Positions 44,994 to 53,614 of a stretch of DNA of 64,000 nucleotides are shown piece after piece. The notes beneath the pieces were generated by a model. The model ran no database searches and was not told where the DNA came from. It saw only the letters and a list, made by a program, of their open reading frames with translations. The DNA comes from Kordia antarctica (GTDB lineage: Bacteria > Bacteroidota > Bacteroidia > Flavobacteriales > Flavobacteriaceae). The translations under genes and the position numbers were made by a program. Within the stretch, counting starts at the first letter, position 1. The number at the start of each line of letters is the position of its first letter. The DNA is taken from assembly GCF_009901525.1 (NCBI RefSeq), contig NZ_CP019288.1, positions 310,001 through 374,000 on the forward strand, in the 5' to 3' direction.

Positions 44994-46109
44994 ATGATTT
45001 CAACAGTAAAAATATCACACCGCGCATTAGGACTACTTGCTTTAATTGCTATTATCTTTATTTTATACGTACTGAAACCTTTAATTATGCCTTTATTGTT
45101 TGCAACGATATTGGGTGTAATGATATTTCCCTTTCAAAAATTCTTAGAAAAGAAATTGAGATGCAATAGAATTTTTGCAACTATTTTTTCAATTACTTTA
45201 ATTTTCTCGGTTACAGCATTATTATTTTTAATCATTTTTATCCAACTTGAAAGTTTTGTGAACAGTGGAGAAGATTATTCCGGTAGAATTTTGGGATTAT
45301 ACGAAAACATAATTACGTATTTAGGCGATGCATTCAATATAAGCAATAGCAGCATCGTTAACGGTAACGATTTAAAATTCGAAAAATTACTAAAAGGAAA
45401 CATAGGAAAAGTAACGTCTTTTATTTCGGAATCAGGTTCTTTTATGAGTGACGCTATTTTAGTACCAATTTACTTATTCTTCTTTTTATATTACAGACGT
45501 TTTCTTCGTGCATTTGCTTATAAAGTATTTAACACTAAATCGCAATCATTTATTAATACAATGATTAACAAAATTTATAACGTGCAAAAAAACTATTTAG
45601 CCGGTTTGCTAAAAGTAATGCTAATAGTAGGTGTTTTAAATACGATTGCTTTATTGAGTTTAGGTATAGAAAACGCGGTTTTCTTCGGTTTTTTTGCGGC
45701 TTTATTACTATTAATTCCTTATATCGGCGTTATTATTGGTGCATTATTACCTGCGGTAGTTGCACTCGCTACGAAAGATTCTGCTTGGTACGCGTTTAGT
45801 GTCATGGCAATTTTTGGATTCATCCAATTCTTAGAAGGAAATTTTATAACACCAAAAATTACAGGTTCAAAAGTGAGCATGAATTCGTTTATAGCTATTC
45901 TTTCATTAATTGCATTTGCAATGCTTTGGGGAATATCGGGAATGATTGTAGCCTTGCCAATAACAGCAGCTTTAAAAATTATTTTTGATAATACACCAGG
46001 TTTTGAAGCATATGGTTTTGTCATGGGAGAACCCGTAGACGCTTTATTGCAAAGCAAAGCCAGACAACGATTGAAAGTTTGGAAAACCATTCGTCAAAAA
46101 AATGCGTAA
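44994..46109 (+). CDS. AI-2E family transporter (PerM-like)
   Basis: 371 residues with seven to eight membrane helices. Matches the AI-2E/UPF0118 family: LKPLIMPLLFATILGVMIFPF, FFLYYRRFLRAFAYKVF, the C-terminal LLLLIPYIGVIIGALLPAVVAL, FLEGNFITPKITGSKVSMN and GISGMIVALPITAALKIIFD. Members export autoinducer-2 or act as cation/proton antiporters; the substrate is not read from sequence. Preceded by a structured leader. Separate from the following signalling genes by 81 nt. Confidence 0.9.
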   Translation: MISTVKISHRALGLLALIAIIFILYVLKPLIMPLLFATILGVMIFPFQKFLEKKLRCNRIFATIFSITLIFSVTALLFLIIFIQLESFVNSGEDYSGRILGLYENIITYLGDAFNISNSSIVNGNDLKFEKLLKGNIGKVTSFISESGSFMSDAILVPIYLFFFLYYRRFLRAFAYKVFNTKSQSFINTMINKIYNVQKNYLAGLLKVMLIVGVLNTIALLSLGIENAVFFGFFAALLLLIPYIGVIIGALLPAVVALATKDSAWYAFSVMAIFGFIQFLEGNFITPKITGSKVSMNSFIAILSLIAFAMLWGISGMIVALPITAALKIIFDNTPGFEAYGFVMGEPVDALLQSKARQRLKVWKTIRQKNA

Positions 46110-46190
46110 AGTCAAGATTTAGTAAATTTTTATTAAGCACACTTTTATTAAAGAAATAGTTTAAATTTACCCAATAAACATTTTTCAAAA

Positions 46191-46751
46191 ATGAAATTAT
46201 TTGTAAAGTTTGATTTTAACGCTGTCTGCACCAAAGTGTTGAGAGAGAAATTGGAGGAACTTGATCTAAAATATAACATCTTAGGTTTTGGAGAAGTAGA
46301 GCTTTTAGAGAAGCTATCTACTGAAAAATACAACTCTTTTACAGATGCTTTGAGCGACTACAATATAGAAATTGTTGAAAATCAGAAAAGTATTTTAGTT
46401 CAGAAAATTAAAGATACTATTGTAGATATGGTTTTTAATGAAGATACTACTGTAAACGTAAAAACCTCCGTGTATTTGGCAGATACTCTAGGACATAGTT
46501 ACGGATATTTATCCAATTTGTTTTCAGAAGTAACGTATACGTCCATAGAAAACTTTATTATTCTTCAAAAAATAGAATACACCAAACAATTAATCATAAA
46601 AGGAAATTTAAGTTTAACTGAAATATCGTTCAAACTTAACTATTCTAGTGTAGCGCATTTAAGCACACAATTTAAAAATACAACGGGAATTACGCCAAGT
46701 GCATTTCAACGTATTATTACTAAACGTCGCGAAATACAACAAAATAACTAG
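46191..46751 (+). CDS. AraC-type helix-turn-helix regulator, short form
   Basis: 186 residues. The N-terminal 85 residues form a small alpha/beta domain without obvious ligand motif; the rest is an AraC/XylS DNA-binding domain (LADTLGHSYGYLSNLFSEV, LTEISFKLNYSSVAHLSTQF, TGITPSAFQ). It lies 10 nt before the response regulator and then the kinase gene, forming a signalling cassette, a layout often seen in flavobacteria. Confidence 0.85.
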   Translation: MKLFVKFDFNAVCTKVLREKLEELDLKYNILGFGEVELLEKLSTEKYNSFTDALSDYNIEIVENQKSILVQKIKDTIVDMVFNEDTTVNVKTSVYLADTLGHSYGYLSNLFSEVTYTSIENFIILQKIEYTKQLIIKGNLSLTEISFKLNYSSVAHLSTQFKNTTGITPSAFQRIITKRREIQQNN

Positions 46752-46761
46752 CCAACCTACC

Positions 46762-47208
46762 ATGAATCAAGATTACATACATATAGTTTTAGCAGATGAT
46801 GATGAAGATGATCGTCTATTTTTTACGGATGCTTTCGATGAACTAAAAATGACTACCAAAGTAAATACCTATAATGACGGTGTACACTTGATGGATTATT
46901 TGAATAGTGACGAAGCGATTCTGCCAAACGTATTATTTTTAGATTTAAACATGCCACGAAAAACAGGAATGGAATGTTTGAAAGAAATAAAAGCGAACGA
47001 TAAATTTAAAGATATCGCAATTGCTATTTATTCCACGTCGGCTTCAGAAGAAGATATTGAAAACACTTTTGTATATGGAGCAAACATATACATAAAAAAA
47101 CCAAATGATTTCAAGAAGTTAAAGAAAGCATTAGCTGAAGTGGTTACGATAAATTGGCAATACCATACGAGCGGATTGAATAAAGATAACTTTTTATTAA
47201 GACTGTAA
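46762..47208 (+). CDS. Single-domain response regulator (Rcp1-like)
   Basis: 148 residues from ATG 46762 (longer in-frame starts overlap the AraC gene and lack support). A single REC domain: LADDDEDDRLFF acidic pocket, Asp61 phosphoacceptor in LFLDLNMPRKTGMECL, Ser/Thr switch IYSTSASEED, and the conserved Lys in YIKKPNDF. No output domain, as in Rcp1/CheY-type shuttles. Followed 2 nt later by the histidine kinase gene, its probable partner. Confidence 0.92.
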   Translation: MNQDYIHIVLADDDEDDRLFFTDAFDELKMTTKVNTYNDGVHLMDYLNSDEAILPNVLFLDLNMPRKTGMECLKEIKANDKFKDIAIAIYSTSASEEDIENTFVYGANIYIKKPNDFKKLKKALAEVVTINWQYHTSGLNKDNFLLRL

Positions 47209-47210
47209 TT

Positions 47211-49004
47211 ATGCCACTAAAATCCATTTATAAAGCGCCTTGGTTTGTAAAAGCGGTATTTGTAATATCCTTTTTCCTTATATTTTTTGTTGCAGGTGTC
47301 ACGTATAAAAACATGGACGATTTGTCTGAATCTACGGATTTAGTGGAAAAAAAATATGAAATTGCCATTGAGTTGGAACAAATTTTATCGTATTTGAAAG
47401 ATGCAGAAACTGGGCAACGTGGTTTTGTTATTGTCAAAGATTCTAGCTATCTAATGCCTTATCTTTTAGGAAGAGAAAATATAAATAATAGTTTTGCGGA
47501 ATTAAAAGGACTTATTGATGATGAAACTGAACAGCAACGAAACTTAATAGAATTACGTTTTTTGATTGACAATTGTTTGGCAAATTATGAAAATGTTCAA
47601 GAATTTATTTTAAAGAGACAAAACAATATTAACAGTCCTGAGTTTAGACCTTTGTTTGCAAGGGGAAAACTAATAATGGACCAAATTCGAGCTAAAATTA
47701 GAGTCATGCTCGATGTGCAAAATAAAAAGTTAGAAAAATATCAAGAAGAACACACCAATAATTTAAGGGCAACACCTATTTTTTTGTACTCATTAATAAT
47801 ACTGTCTTTATTATTAATGATTGGTGCATATTATAAAATAGCCTCTAATCTTAAAAAACTAAAGAAAACCAATCAAGCTTTAGAAATCTTTAAAGAATCT
47901 ACCAACCAATCGGAAATCGTTAGTAAACATGGTAATTGGACTTGGAATATTGAAGAAGATCGTTTTACGTATTCAGATAATTTATATCGTTTGTTAGGAG
48001 AAGAACCACACTCTTTTAAACCTACAATTGAGAAGTTTATGGAATTTGTGCATCCTGAAGATGTTGAAAAACTAAGTGCGCAAGTGGCTAGGATGAAAGA
48101 AGAGCAAAATCTGCCTTTTATTCACTATCGTGTAATTCATAAAAACGGAAACATAAAACACCTAAAAGCGTACGGTAAAGTTGTTATTAATAATGAAGGC
48201 GAACATAATTTACTTGGAACTACTACTGATATTACTGACGAAATAGAAAGTTTCAGAGCGTTAGAAGAGCGTAATTTGGAATTGGAAAGAAACAACAAAG
48301 AACTCTCCGCTTTTAACCACGTAGCAAGTCACGATTTGCAAGAGCCATTGCGTAAAATTCAAACCTTTTTATCACGATTAGAAGATAAAGAAGAAGGTAA
48401 TTTTTCGGAATCTGGTTTAAAATATATGTCACGCATCAAAAATGCAGCGTCAAGAATGCGTTTGCTTATTGACGATTTATTACAATTCTCTAGAACCAAC
48501 AAAGCAGATAAAGTTTTTGAAGTTTCAAACATAAATTTATTGTTAGAAGCAGCAAAGCAGGATTTGGCGGAAGTAATTTCTCAAGAAAACGCAACCATCA
48601 ATGCAGACACTTTTCCTGTTTTAAATGTAATACCATTTCAGATGCAGCAATTATTTGCCAATCTTATCGGAAACTCTTTAAAATACAAATCTGTTGATCG
48701 TGCTCCAGAAATTAATATTACGTACGCGCAGGTAAAAGCAGAAACTGAAGAAATGCTCACCAAAGCGAAAAAAGATAGTTACCATAAAATCACATTCAAG
48801 GACAATGGTATTGGTTTCGACAATGAATATGCCAAAAAAATATTTGTCTTATTTAGTAGGTTACATAACAAATCGGACTATTCTGGAACTGGAATAGGAT
48901 TGTCTATCTGTAAAAAAATTATCGAAAATCACAAAGGATTCATCTTTGCGGATGGAGAAGTTGGAGTAGGAGCAACATTTACAGTATATCTGCCAATAGT
49001 TTAA
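47211..49004 (+). CDS. CHASE3-PAS sensor histidine kinase
   Basis: 597 residues. Membrane helix (about 12-31), extracytoplasmic CHASE3 domain (about 35-175; EQILSYLKDAETGQRGFVIV), second helix (about 188-208), PAS_3 domain (about 240-345), HisKA with phospho-His374 in SHDLQEPLRKIQTFL, then HATPase (N box NLIGNSLKYKS, G1 DNGIGFD, F box FVLFSRLH, G2 YSGTGIGLSICKKI). It autophosphorylates and probably signals to the adjacent Rcp1-like regulator. The last 21 codons and 38 nt of downstream DNA are duplicated at 54597-54700. Confidence 0.93.
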   Translation: MPLKSIYKAPWFVKAVFVISFFLIFFVAGVTYKNMDDLSESTDLVEKKYEIAIELEQILSYLKDAETGQRGFVIVKDSSYLMPYLLGRENINNSFAELKGLIDDETEQQRNLIELRFLIDNCLANYENVQEFILKRQNNINSPEFRPLFARGKLIMDQIRAKIRVMLDVQNKKLEKYQEEHTNNLRATPIFLYSLIILSLLLMIGAYYKIASNLKKLKKTNQALEIFKESTNQSEIVSKHGNWTWNIEEDRFTYSDNLYRLLGEEPHSFKPTIEKFMEFVHPEDVEKLSAQVARMKEEQNLPFIHYRVIHKNGNIKHLKAYGKVVINNEGEHNLLGTTTDITDEIESFRALEERNLELERNNKELSAFNHVASHDLQEPLRKIQTFLSRLEDKEEGNFSESGLKYMSRIKNAASRMRLLIDDLLQFSRTNKADKVFEVSNINLLLEAAKQDLAEVISQENATINADTFPVLNVIPFQMQQLFANLIGNSLKYKSVDRAPEINITYAQVKAETEEMLTKAKKDSYHKITFKDNGIGFDNEYAKKIFVLFSRLHNKSDYSGTGIGLSICKKIIENHKGFIFADGEVGVGATFTVYLPIV

Positions 49005-49042
49005 AGGTGCTAATTTGTTTAGTTGCTACTTTTCATTACTAA
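48939..49042 (+). repeat. 104-bp direct repeat, copy 1 (kinase 3' end)
   Basis: Covers the last 22 codons of the kinase and 38 nt downstream. It matches 54597-54700 without gaps with 8 differences (about 92%). Confidence 0.95.
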
Positions 49043-49132
49043 GTCCTTACGTACATCAACAGTCTTTGTATTGCGATTAACTTGCGTTATATAAACCTCA
49101 GTAAAATCATTCTTAGTTTCAACAATTAGGAA
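49019..49132 (-). pseudogene. 3' remnant of a paralogue of the small lipoprotein at 54677-55099
   Basis: The minus strand reads FLIVETKNDFTEVYITQ ... DLVMKSSN and stop. The intact gene at 54677 ends ...EIYVTYSLNG ... DLLMKSSN and stop. The C-terminal codons agree in frame and at the same distance from the duplicated kinase end, so this is what is left of a second copy. There is no start codon; the frame upstream closes near 49180. Confidence 0.75.
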
Positions 49133-49136
49133 ATTT

Positions 49137-49170
49137 AAAAAGATGCGTTTTTTTTCAAACGCATCTTTTT
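49137..49170 (+). terminator. Terminator after the histidine kinase
   Basis: AAAAAGATGCGTTT (49137-49150) pairs with AAACGCATCTTTTT (49157-49170), 14 bp, followed by further T. Lies within the remnant region, upstream of the 42-bp repeats. Confidence 0.85.
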
Positions 49171-49199
49171 ATTGTTTAAAGATACTTTTTTAAGTTACT

Positions 49200-49492
49200 C
49201 GAAACCTTCTCGCAGTCTTACGAGAAGTTTCCGCAGTTGCCCGAAAGCTTCCTGCAGTGTCGCGAGACGTTTCCGAAGTTGCCCGAAACCTTCTCGGAGT
49301 ATTGCGAGACGCTTTTGTAGTTTCCCGAAACCTTCTCGCAGTGTTGCGAGACGTTTTTGTAGTTTCCCGAAACCTTCTCGCAGTGTTGCGAGACGTTTTT
49401 GTAGTTTCCCGAAACCTTCTCGCAGTGTTGCGAGATGCTTTTGTAGTTTCCCGAAACCTTCTCGCATTGCTGCGGGAACGTTTCGGGACGCC
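49200..49492. repeat. 42-bp tandem repeat, seven units, with internal hairpins
   Basis: Units start at 49200, 49242, 49284, 49326, 49368, 49410 and 49452 (last one partial). Units 4 and 5 are identical and the others diverge towards the ends. Each unit contains TCTCGCAGTGTTGCGAGA (7-bp stem) and, across the unit border, GTTTCCCGAAAC. It is richer in G+C than its surroundings. Because 42 is divisible by 3, several frames are open; the minus strand repeats LREGFGKLQKRLAT, a clean two-heptad coiled-coil pattern, in a 90-codon frame (49467-49195, internal ATG). No good ribosome site or promoter is visible, so coding status is undecided. There are no unique spacers, so it is not CRISPR. Confidence 0.9.
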
Positions 49493-49580
49493 TTTGCAAT
49501 AAAATACTCTAAAATAGTTAAAATATTGTGAATACTGTAATTTGATGTTTTTTATGGGTTTTTAACAATTATTAGTATAA

Positions 49581-49697
49581 TGCGGTCTTAACGAAAATGA
49601 AGCTATTGAAGAGGCAATTATGGAACATTTTGTACAAACCCAACAAGATATTGGTAATACTACTGAAAATAGAAATAGAATACTTGGCATAGTATAG
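49581..49697 (+). pseudogene. Possible coding remnant, 38 codons
   Basis: In the 391-bp gap before the HEVIH lipoprotein gene a frame opens after a stop at 49578 and runs to TAG at 49697: ...NENEAIEEAIMEHFVQTQ... then ENRNRILGIV. The amino-acid composition looks coding, but only an internal ATG (49620, 25 codons) is available. Could be the tail of a gene deleted when the block formed. The remaining gap shows nothing further. Confidence 0.3.
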
Positions 49698-49883
49698 TTT
49701 ACTCAAAAAAATTACTGCTTTACGGATTCCCGCAATCGTGATAAGTTTTTTATTTCTTTATTTACAAAAAAATTACGTTTAGAAATTCCCCTATTTCTCT
49801 AAAATTGTGTTGCAACTAATTTTTAAGAATGGGCGTAGCCGAAAACCCGCTAAGAGTAGGCTTTAATCTAAAGAACAAAAAAA

Positions 49884-51650
49884 ATGAAAAAAGTAAGAAA
49901 TTTAATGCGAATTTTGTGTATCTTGTTATTATTTTTGTTTACTAACTGTCAACATGATACAGTAATTGAAACACAACAAGAAGAAACGCTACAAAATAAA
50001 TTTTCTTTAAAGTCAAGTGTATTGTCTATGCAAGAAGCGGAAGCCAATATAAAACTGAGTAACAAAATGAGAAGTTTAACTACCTTACAATCTAGTAACA
50101 TTGCTGAAAATGTTTACAGCGAAGCGTATAATTTCACGATTGATACTTACGTTGTAAAGCTTGTGGAAAGTACCGAAAATGATTCGCATTCGTATACTTT
50201 TCCAATTAGCCGTGAAAATAATGTAGGAAGTGTTTTAGAGAATTTAGTATTCTCATACAATACAACTACGGATGATTATGACGCAAGTTTAGTAACCTAT
50301 CATTTTAATGCATCACAAAAGCAAGAGTTTTTAACTTCCAAACATGTAAGCACTCCTTATGGGATAACCAATGAGCCAATTGCTGTAAACTTAGCCGATA
50401 TACTAGGAGAAACGGTAACGCCATGTACTACTAATTATACAGAATATCATACCACGCCCGATACAGGACAAACTTTTGTACATTCATCCTCTATTGGAAA
50501 TGTAAACAATGAATGTGAGCACGAAGATATTTCGGGAGATATAGGTTGTACAGTCTATACAATAATTACATCGGATTGTGCAGTTAGTGGAAGTTCAGGT
50601 TCATCGTCTGGCAGTCCAAGTAGCACACCAACTGGAGGTGGAAATGATGATACCACCGATACCACAACACCTACTGATGATGAAGATAATATAATAACAT
50701 CACCAATAACAAGAGAAGAAAGTATAAAGCAGTCTATTACAGATTGTATCAATGGAGTAGCAGAATTTAACACAACTGATACAACTACGATTGATGTTCA
50801 AATTTTAGAACAACTTGGGTATACCATTAACGATTGGATTACTATTAATAATTACCTTAATGATAATGGTTGTAGTGAAACGGCGCAAGAAGATGTTATT
50901 GAGGATTTGTTGGATGCGTACGACGATTATCAAATTTTAAATGAACTACAGGGAAAAGCACTTTGTGTTTATAATAAATTAAAATCTTCGAGTTCGGGTT
51001 TTAAAAATGCTATTAAAAAATTTGATGGTGATTTTCCAGTTGCGCATTTGAAGTTTGAAGCACTAATTTTAACAGGAACAAAAAAAGGACGAACTGTTGC
51101 TCCTTCTAATGGTACATCACCAGATGCTAATTCTCCCGATTATGTTATATCTATACAACTTAATAGTTCTCAGAATATATATGGATACCACCAAAGACCT
51201 AATTTATTGATTGCTAAAACGATTATACACGAAGTCATACATGCGGAAATGTATAGAAAGTTATTATCACTTGCACAACAAGGACATTTAGATTTTACTG
51301 GTTTAACTGCCGAACAACAAACAAACTTAGTGCTGAGTATTCAAAATAATTTCCCTGGTCTCTATGATTACATGAGGAGACACAATAATTGGCAACACCA
51401 ACAAATGGCAACACACTATAGAGAAACAATTGCCAGAGCGCTTCAAGAGTTTGATACAGGTGTTGCAGTTCCTGAAACTCAACAACCACTACAATTGTAT
51501 ATGGATTTATCTTGGGAGGGATTAATTTACGAAAACGGAAATAATGCTATATCAAGTTGGATAAGCTTATCTCAAACAGAAAGAGATAGAATTGAACTTG
51601 TAATTTCAAACTATATAGCTAATAATATTAACGAAATTTGTACACCATGA
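49884..51650 (+). CDS. Lipoprotein with HEVIH putative metallopeptidase domain
   Basis: 588 residues. Lipobox FLFTNC with Cys22. Residues 23-240: unknown beta-rich domain; 240-275: Ser/Gly/Thr/Asp linker (low-complexity); C-terminal domain about 280-588 with the zinc motif His449-Glu450-x2-His453 (TIIHEVIHAEMYRKL) and a later MATHYRETIARALQEF segment that could bring the third ligand. Gluzincin-like peptidase is the best reading, unconfirmed. Its stop overlaps the ATG of the next gene in ATGA. It heads a run of small secreted proteins in the accessory block. Confidence 0.82.
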   Translation: MKKVRNLMRILCILLLFLFTNCQHDTVIETQQEETLQNKFSLKSSVLSMQEAEANIKLSNKMRSLTTLQSSNIAENVYSEAYNFTIDTYVVKLVESTENDSHSYTFPISRENNVGSVLENLVFSYNTTTDDYDASLVTYHFNASQKQEFLTSKHVSTPYGITNEPIAVNLADILGETVTPCTTNYTEYHTTPDTGQTFVHSSSIGNVNNECEHEDISGDIGCTVYTIITSDCAVSGSSGSSSGSPSSTPTGGGNDDTTDTTTPTDDEDNIITSPITREESIKQSITDCINGVAEFNTTDTTTIDVQILEQLGYTINDWITINNYLNDNGCSETAQEDVIEDLLDAYDDYQILNELQGKALCVYNKLKSSSSGFKNAIKKFDGDFPVAHLKFEALILTGTKKGRTVAPSNGTSPDANSPDYVISIQLNSSQNIYGYHQRPNLLIAKTIIHEVIHAEMYRKLLSLAQQGHLDFTGLTAEQQTNLVLSIQNNFPGLYDYMRRHNNWQHQQMATHYRETIARALQEFDTGVAVPETQQPLQLYMDLSWEGLIYENGNNAISSWISLSQTERDRIELVISNYIANNINEICTP

Positions 51651-51652
51651 AA
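51630..51652 (+). repeat. Cassette junction word, copy 1
   Basis: AACGAAATTTGTACACC followed by ATGAAA. It encodes the last residues (NEICTP) of the HEVIH lipoprotein and the start of the next gene. Confidence 0.7.
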
Positions 51653-52078
51653 AAATTAACACTACTACTTTTATTATTTTCATCTTTTTTTAGTTTTGCT
51701 CAAAAAGAAAAAAAAGAAACTGTTTATTTATTGTTTGATACAACAAGTAAAGAAAAATGCATTGTTGAAGATGGCTCTGGTAATTCACAAAATTTGAATA
51801 AATTCCGAAAAGAATATAAGGAAAAATCTATATCATTCAATATATGTAATGAATACTTTGCATACAGTACAAAGAAAAAGTTAAAAGATACTTGTTCGAT
51901 TAAAGAATTAGACAATATTAAGTTTGTTGACTTAAAGTATATACAAGATAAAAAATCGAAGAATGTAATGAGATATAACCCTTTTGAAAAAATATATTTA
52001 GTTGAGATAATTTCAAAAGAAAAAATTATAAAGTACGATGTTACTTGGATTGATGATTGGGTTATGATTGGGGATTAA
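51647..52078 (+). CDS. Small secreted protein (cassette gene 1)
   Basis: 143 residues from ATG 51647 (the TTG at 51638 would only add MYT and lies in the repeated junction). Sec signal MKKLTLLLLLFSSFFSFAQ. The mature part is Lys/Asp-rich with three Cys. It is a paralogue of the next gene: YLLFD, ISFNICNEYF, KKLKDTCSIKELDNIKF against ITFYIHKEMF, KQADTCVIGQLKNIKI. No known domain. Could be an immunity or accessory protein of the peptidase lipoprotein; that is a guess. Confidence 0.78.
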   Translation: MKKLTLLLLLFSSFFSFAQKEKKETVYLLFDTTSKEKCIVEDGSGNSQNLNKFRKEYKEKSISFNICNEYFAYSTKKKLKDTCSIKELDNIKFVDLKYIQDKKSKNVMRYNPFEKIYLVEIISKEKIIKYDVTWIDDWVMIGD

Positions 52079-52100
52079 CGAAACTTGTACACCATGAAAA
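52077..52100 (+). repeat. Cassette junction word, copy 2
   Basis: AACGAAACTTGTACACC followed by ATGAAA, starting within the stop codon of cassette gene 1. One base differs from copy 1 over 17 nt, although here it is non-coding. Confidence 0.75.
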
Positions 52101-52515
52101 AACTTATTTTATGCCTAACTTTAGTGTTGATTTCTTTTAAAGGATTATCACAAACAAATGAAAAAAATACGTATCTACTTTTTGATAATTTATCTAATGA
52201 AACTTATAGCTATGAAATTGGCAATGGAAAAATTGGAACAGAAAAAATTTACACTAAAGGAATAAAGAAGAACGGAGGAATTACTTTTTATATTCATAAA
52301 GAAATGTTTCTCTCTAATAAAAAACAAGCAGATACTTGTGTGATAGGTCAACTAAAAAATATTAAAATATCAAATATTGAAGACCTCAAAAAAGAGGTTA
52401 ATAAAATAAATCCATTATATCCTTTTAAAGTTTTCCAAATTTATTTTTAGTCGAAAAAATTAATGATTCAACAATTGTTAAATATAAAGTTAAATGGGAA
52501 TATTATATTGAATAA
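52094..52515 (+). pseudogene. Frameshifted small secreted protein (cassette gene 2)
   Basis: Starts at ATG 52094 with a Sec signal (MKKLILCLTLVLISFKGLSQ). The frame stops at 52450 after FQIYF, in a T5 run (52444-52448). One added T (or loss of two) would restore the frame into FLVEKINDSTIVKYKVKWEY and a stop at 52515, which aligns with the end of cassette gene 1 (YLVEIISKEKIIKYDVTWID). So either a pseudogene, a slipped-strand phase-variable gene or a sequencing error in a homopolymer. Confidence 0.75.
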
Positions 52516-52523
52516 AAACAAGC

Positions 52524-52545
52524 AAAACTTGTACATTATGAAAAA
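52524..52545 (+). repeat. Cassette junction word, copy 3
   Basis: AAAACTTGTACATTATGAAAAA, the third copy, directly ahead of the lipoprotein start at 52538. Confidence 0.6.
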
Positions 52546-52942
52546 CTTAGTCTTTTTAGTACTTATTTTATTTTTTAGCTGTGCTAAAAATAATCAAGAA
52601 GATTCATTAAAAAAAGAACTTGAAACTCTTACAAAGAATCACGTTGAAGTGGTTAACGAACTAAATGATATTAATGAAAATTATTTAGAACCTTTCAGAA
52701 TATATCAAGAAATTGTTCTTAATGAGTCAAAAACATCACCAGAGGTAAGTGTATCAAGTTACGCTAAACTTATTGAAAAATATCCAAATTCTTTTTGGAA
52801 GCACGAATCGGAAAGAAGAATGGAAAATATCAAGAATAGAAAACATCTTTGGACAAAAGAGAATGGTTGGAATCTTAATAATAAAGATGTTATTCCTGAG
52901 CCCATATCAGTAGTAAAGGCTATAAGTTGTCCTGGGTGTTAG
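52538..52942 (+). CDS. Small lipoprotein (cassette gene 3)
   Basis: 134 residues from ATG 52538 (the longer frame from 52463 crosses the end of the previous gene and the junction word). Lipobox LILFFSC. Helical, with a tetratricopeptide-like ending (YAKLIEKYPNSFWKHESERR) and a C-terminal ISCPGC. No named family. Follows the frameshifted gene in the cassette run. Confidence 0.75.
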   Translation: MKNLVFLVLILFFSCAKNNQEDSLKKELETLTKNHVEVVNELNDINENYLEPFRIYQEIVLNESKTSPEVSVSSYAKLIEKYPNSFWKHESERRMENIKNRKHLWTKENGWNLNNKDVIPEPISVVKAISCPGC

Positions 52943-52966
52943 TAACATAACATACTATAGTTTAAA

Positions 52967-53569
52967 ATGAAAACAATAAAAATAACCATTAGCACCTTCA
53001 TTATTCTTTTATTTTGCTTTGCTTGTCAGCAAAAACAAAACAAAACTACATGTGAAGATTTAGAGAAAAAAGTAGACAGTCTTACTTCTTTGTATGCTGA
53101 TTATGAGAAATCTCCAATATATAAATTTTACCATATTCTCAGTAAAGAAAAAAGAACAAAAGTTGATACAGCTTTGATTGAAGAATATAGAAGACTAATT
53201 GGGAAAGATGAATTAGTTGACTTATATATTTGGGATAGAATACATACCATAAACACTAATGATCACATAGGCAATATTATAGAAGCATTTGAAGGAACAT
53301 ATATTTTAAAACCCAATCATAATAAAAAAAGCGCAAAAATTACATCAATTGAAATTAGCAAAGACAGTTGTTTTCTATATAAAATTAAAAAATTAGTCAA
53401 AGCCGAAAAACTTAAATTTAAAAATTCATCAAACAAGTATACAAAAGGAAAAATTATACTAAATAATTATAGGATAAGTTTGAGTGATGCAATACACCCA
53501 AAAATAGCAACCTTAGATGATAATTTATGTATGGACTGTGAACAATTACAATTCTACAAGACAGAATAA
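52967..53569 (+). CDS. Small lipoprotein (cassette gene 4)
   Basis: 200 residues. Lipobox LFCFAC, then a Lys-rich helical segment and a beta-rich C-terminus (KGKIILNNYRISLSDA) with CMDC near the end. Family not recognised. 24 nt after cassette gene 3. Confidence 0.75.
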   Translation: MKTIKITISTFIILLFCFACQQKQNKTTCEDLEKKVDSLTSLYADYEKSPIYKFYHILSKEKRTKVDTALIEEYRRLIGKDELVDLYIWDRIHTINTNDHIGNIIEAFEGTYILKPNHNKKSAKITSIEISKDSCFLYKIKKLVKAEKLKFKNSSNKYTKGKIILNNYRISLSDAIHPKIATLDDNLCMDCEQLQFYKTE

Positions 53570-53574
53570 TTGTA

Positions 53575-53594
53575 ATGAAACTTGTACAAAAATA
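53575..53594 (+). repeat. Cassette junction word, copy 4 (degenerate)
   Basis: AATGAAACTTGTACAAAAAT: same core ACTTGTACA, but 40 nt upstream of the next ATG rather than adjacent. Confidence 0.5.
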
Positions 53595-53614
53595 AAAAAA
53601 ATAACACGTTCAAA

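Noticed and set aside
49200-49492. CRISPR-like array
   Set aside because: The 42-bp units are contiguous without unique spacers and no cas gene is nearby.
51638-52100. TTG starts giving MYTMKK at 51638 and 52085
   Set aside because: The TTG lies in the repeated junction word and the ATG three codons later gives a normal signal peptide.
52463-52537. 25-residue extension of cassette gene 3
   Set aside because: It overlaps the out-of-frame end of cassette gene 2; the lipoprotein signal begins at 52538.
53582-53614. Extended N-terminus of the CSC protein
   Set aside because: Would start at a TTG inside a junction word and put 11 residues before a complete signal peptide.
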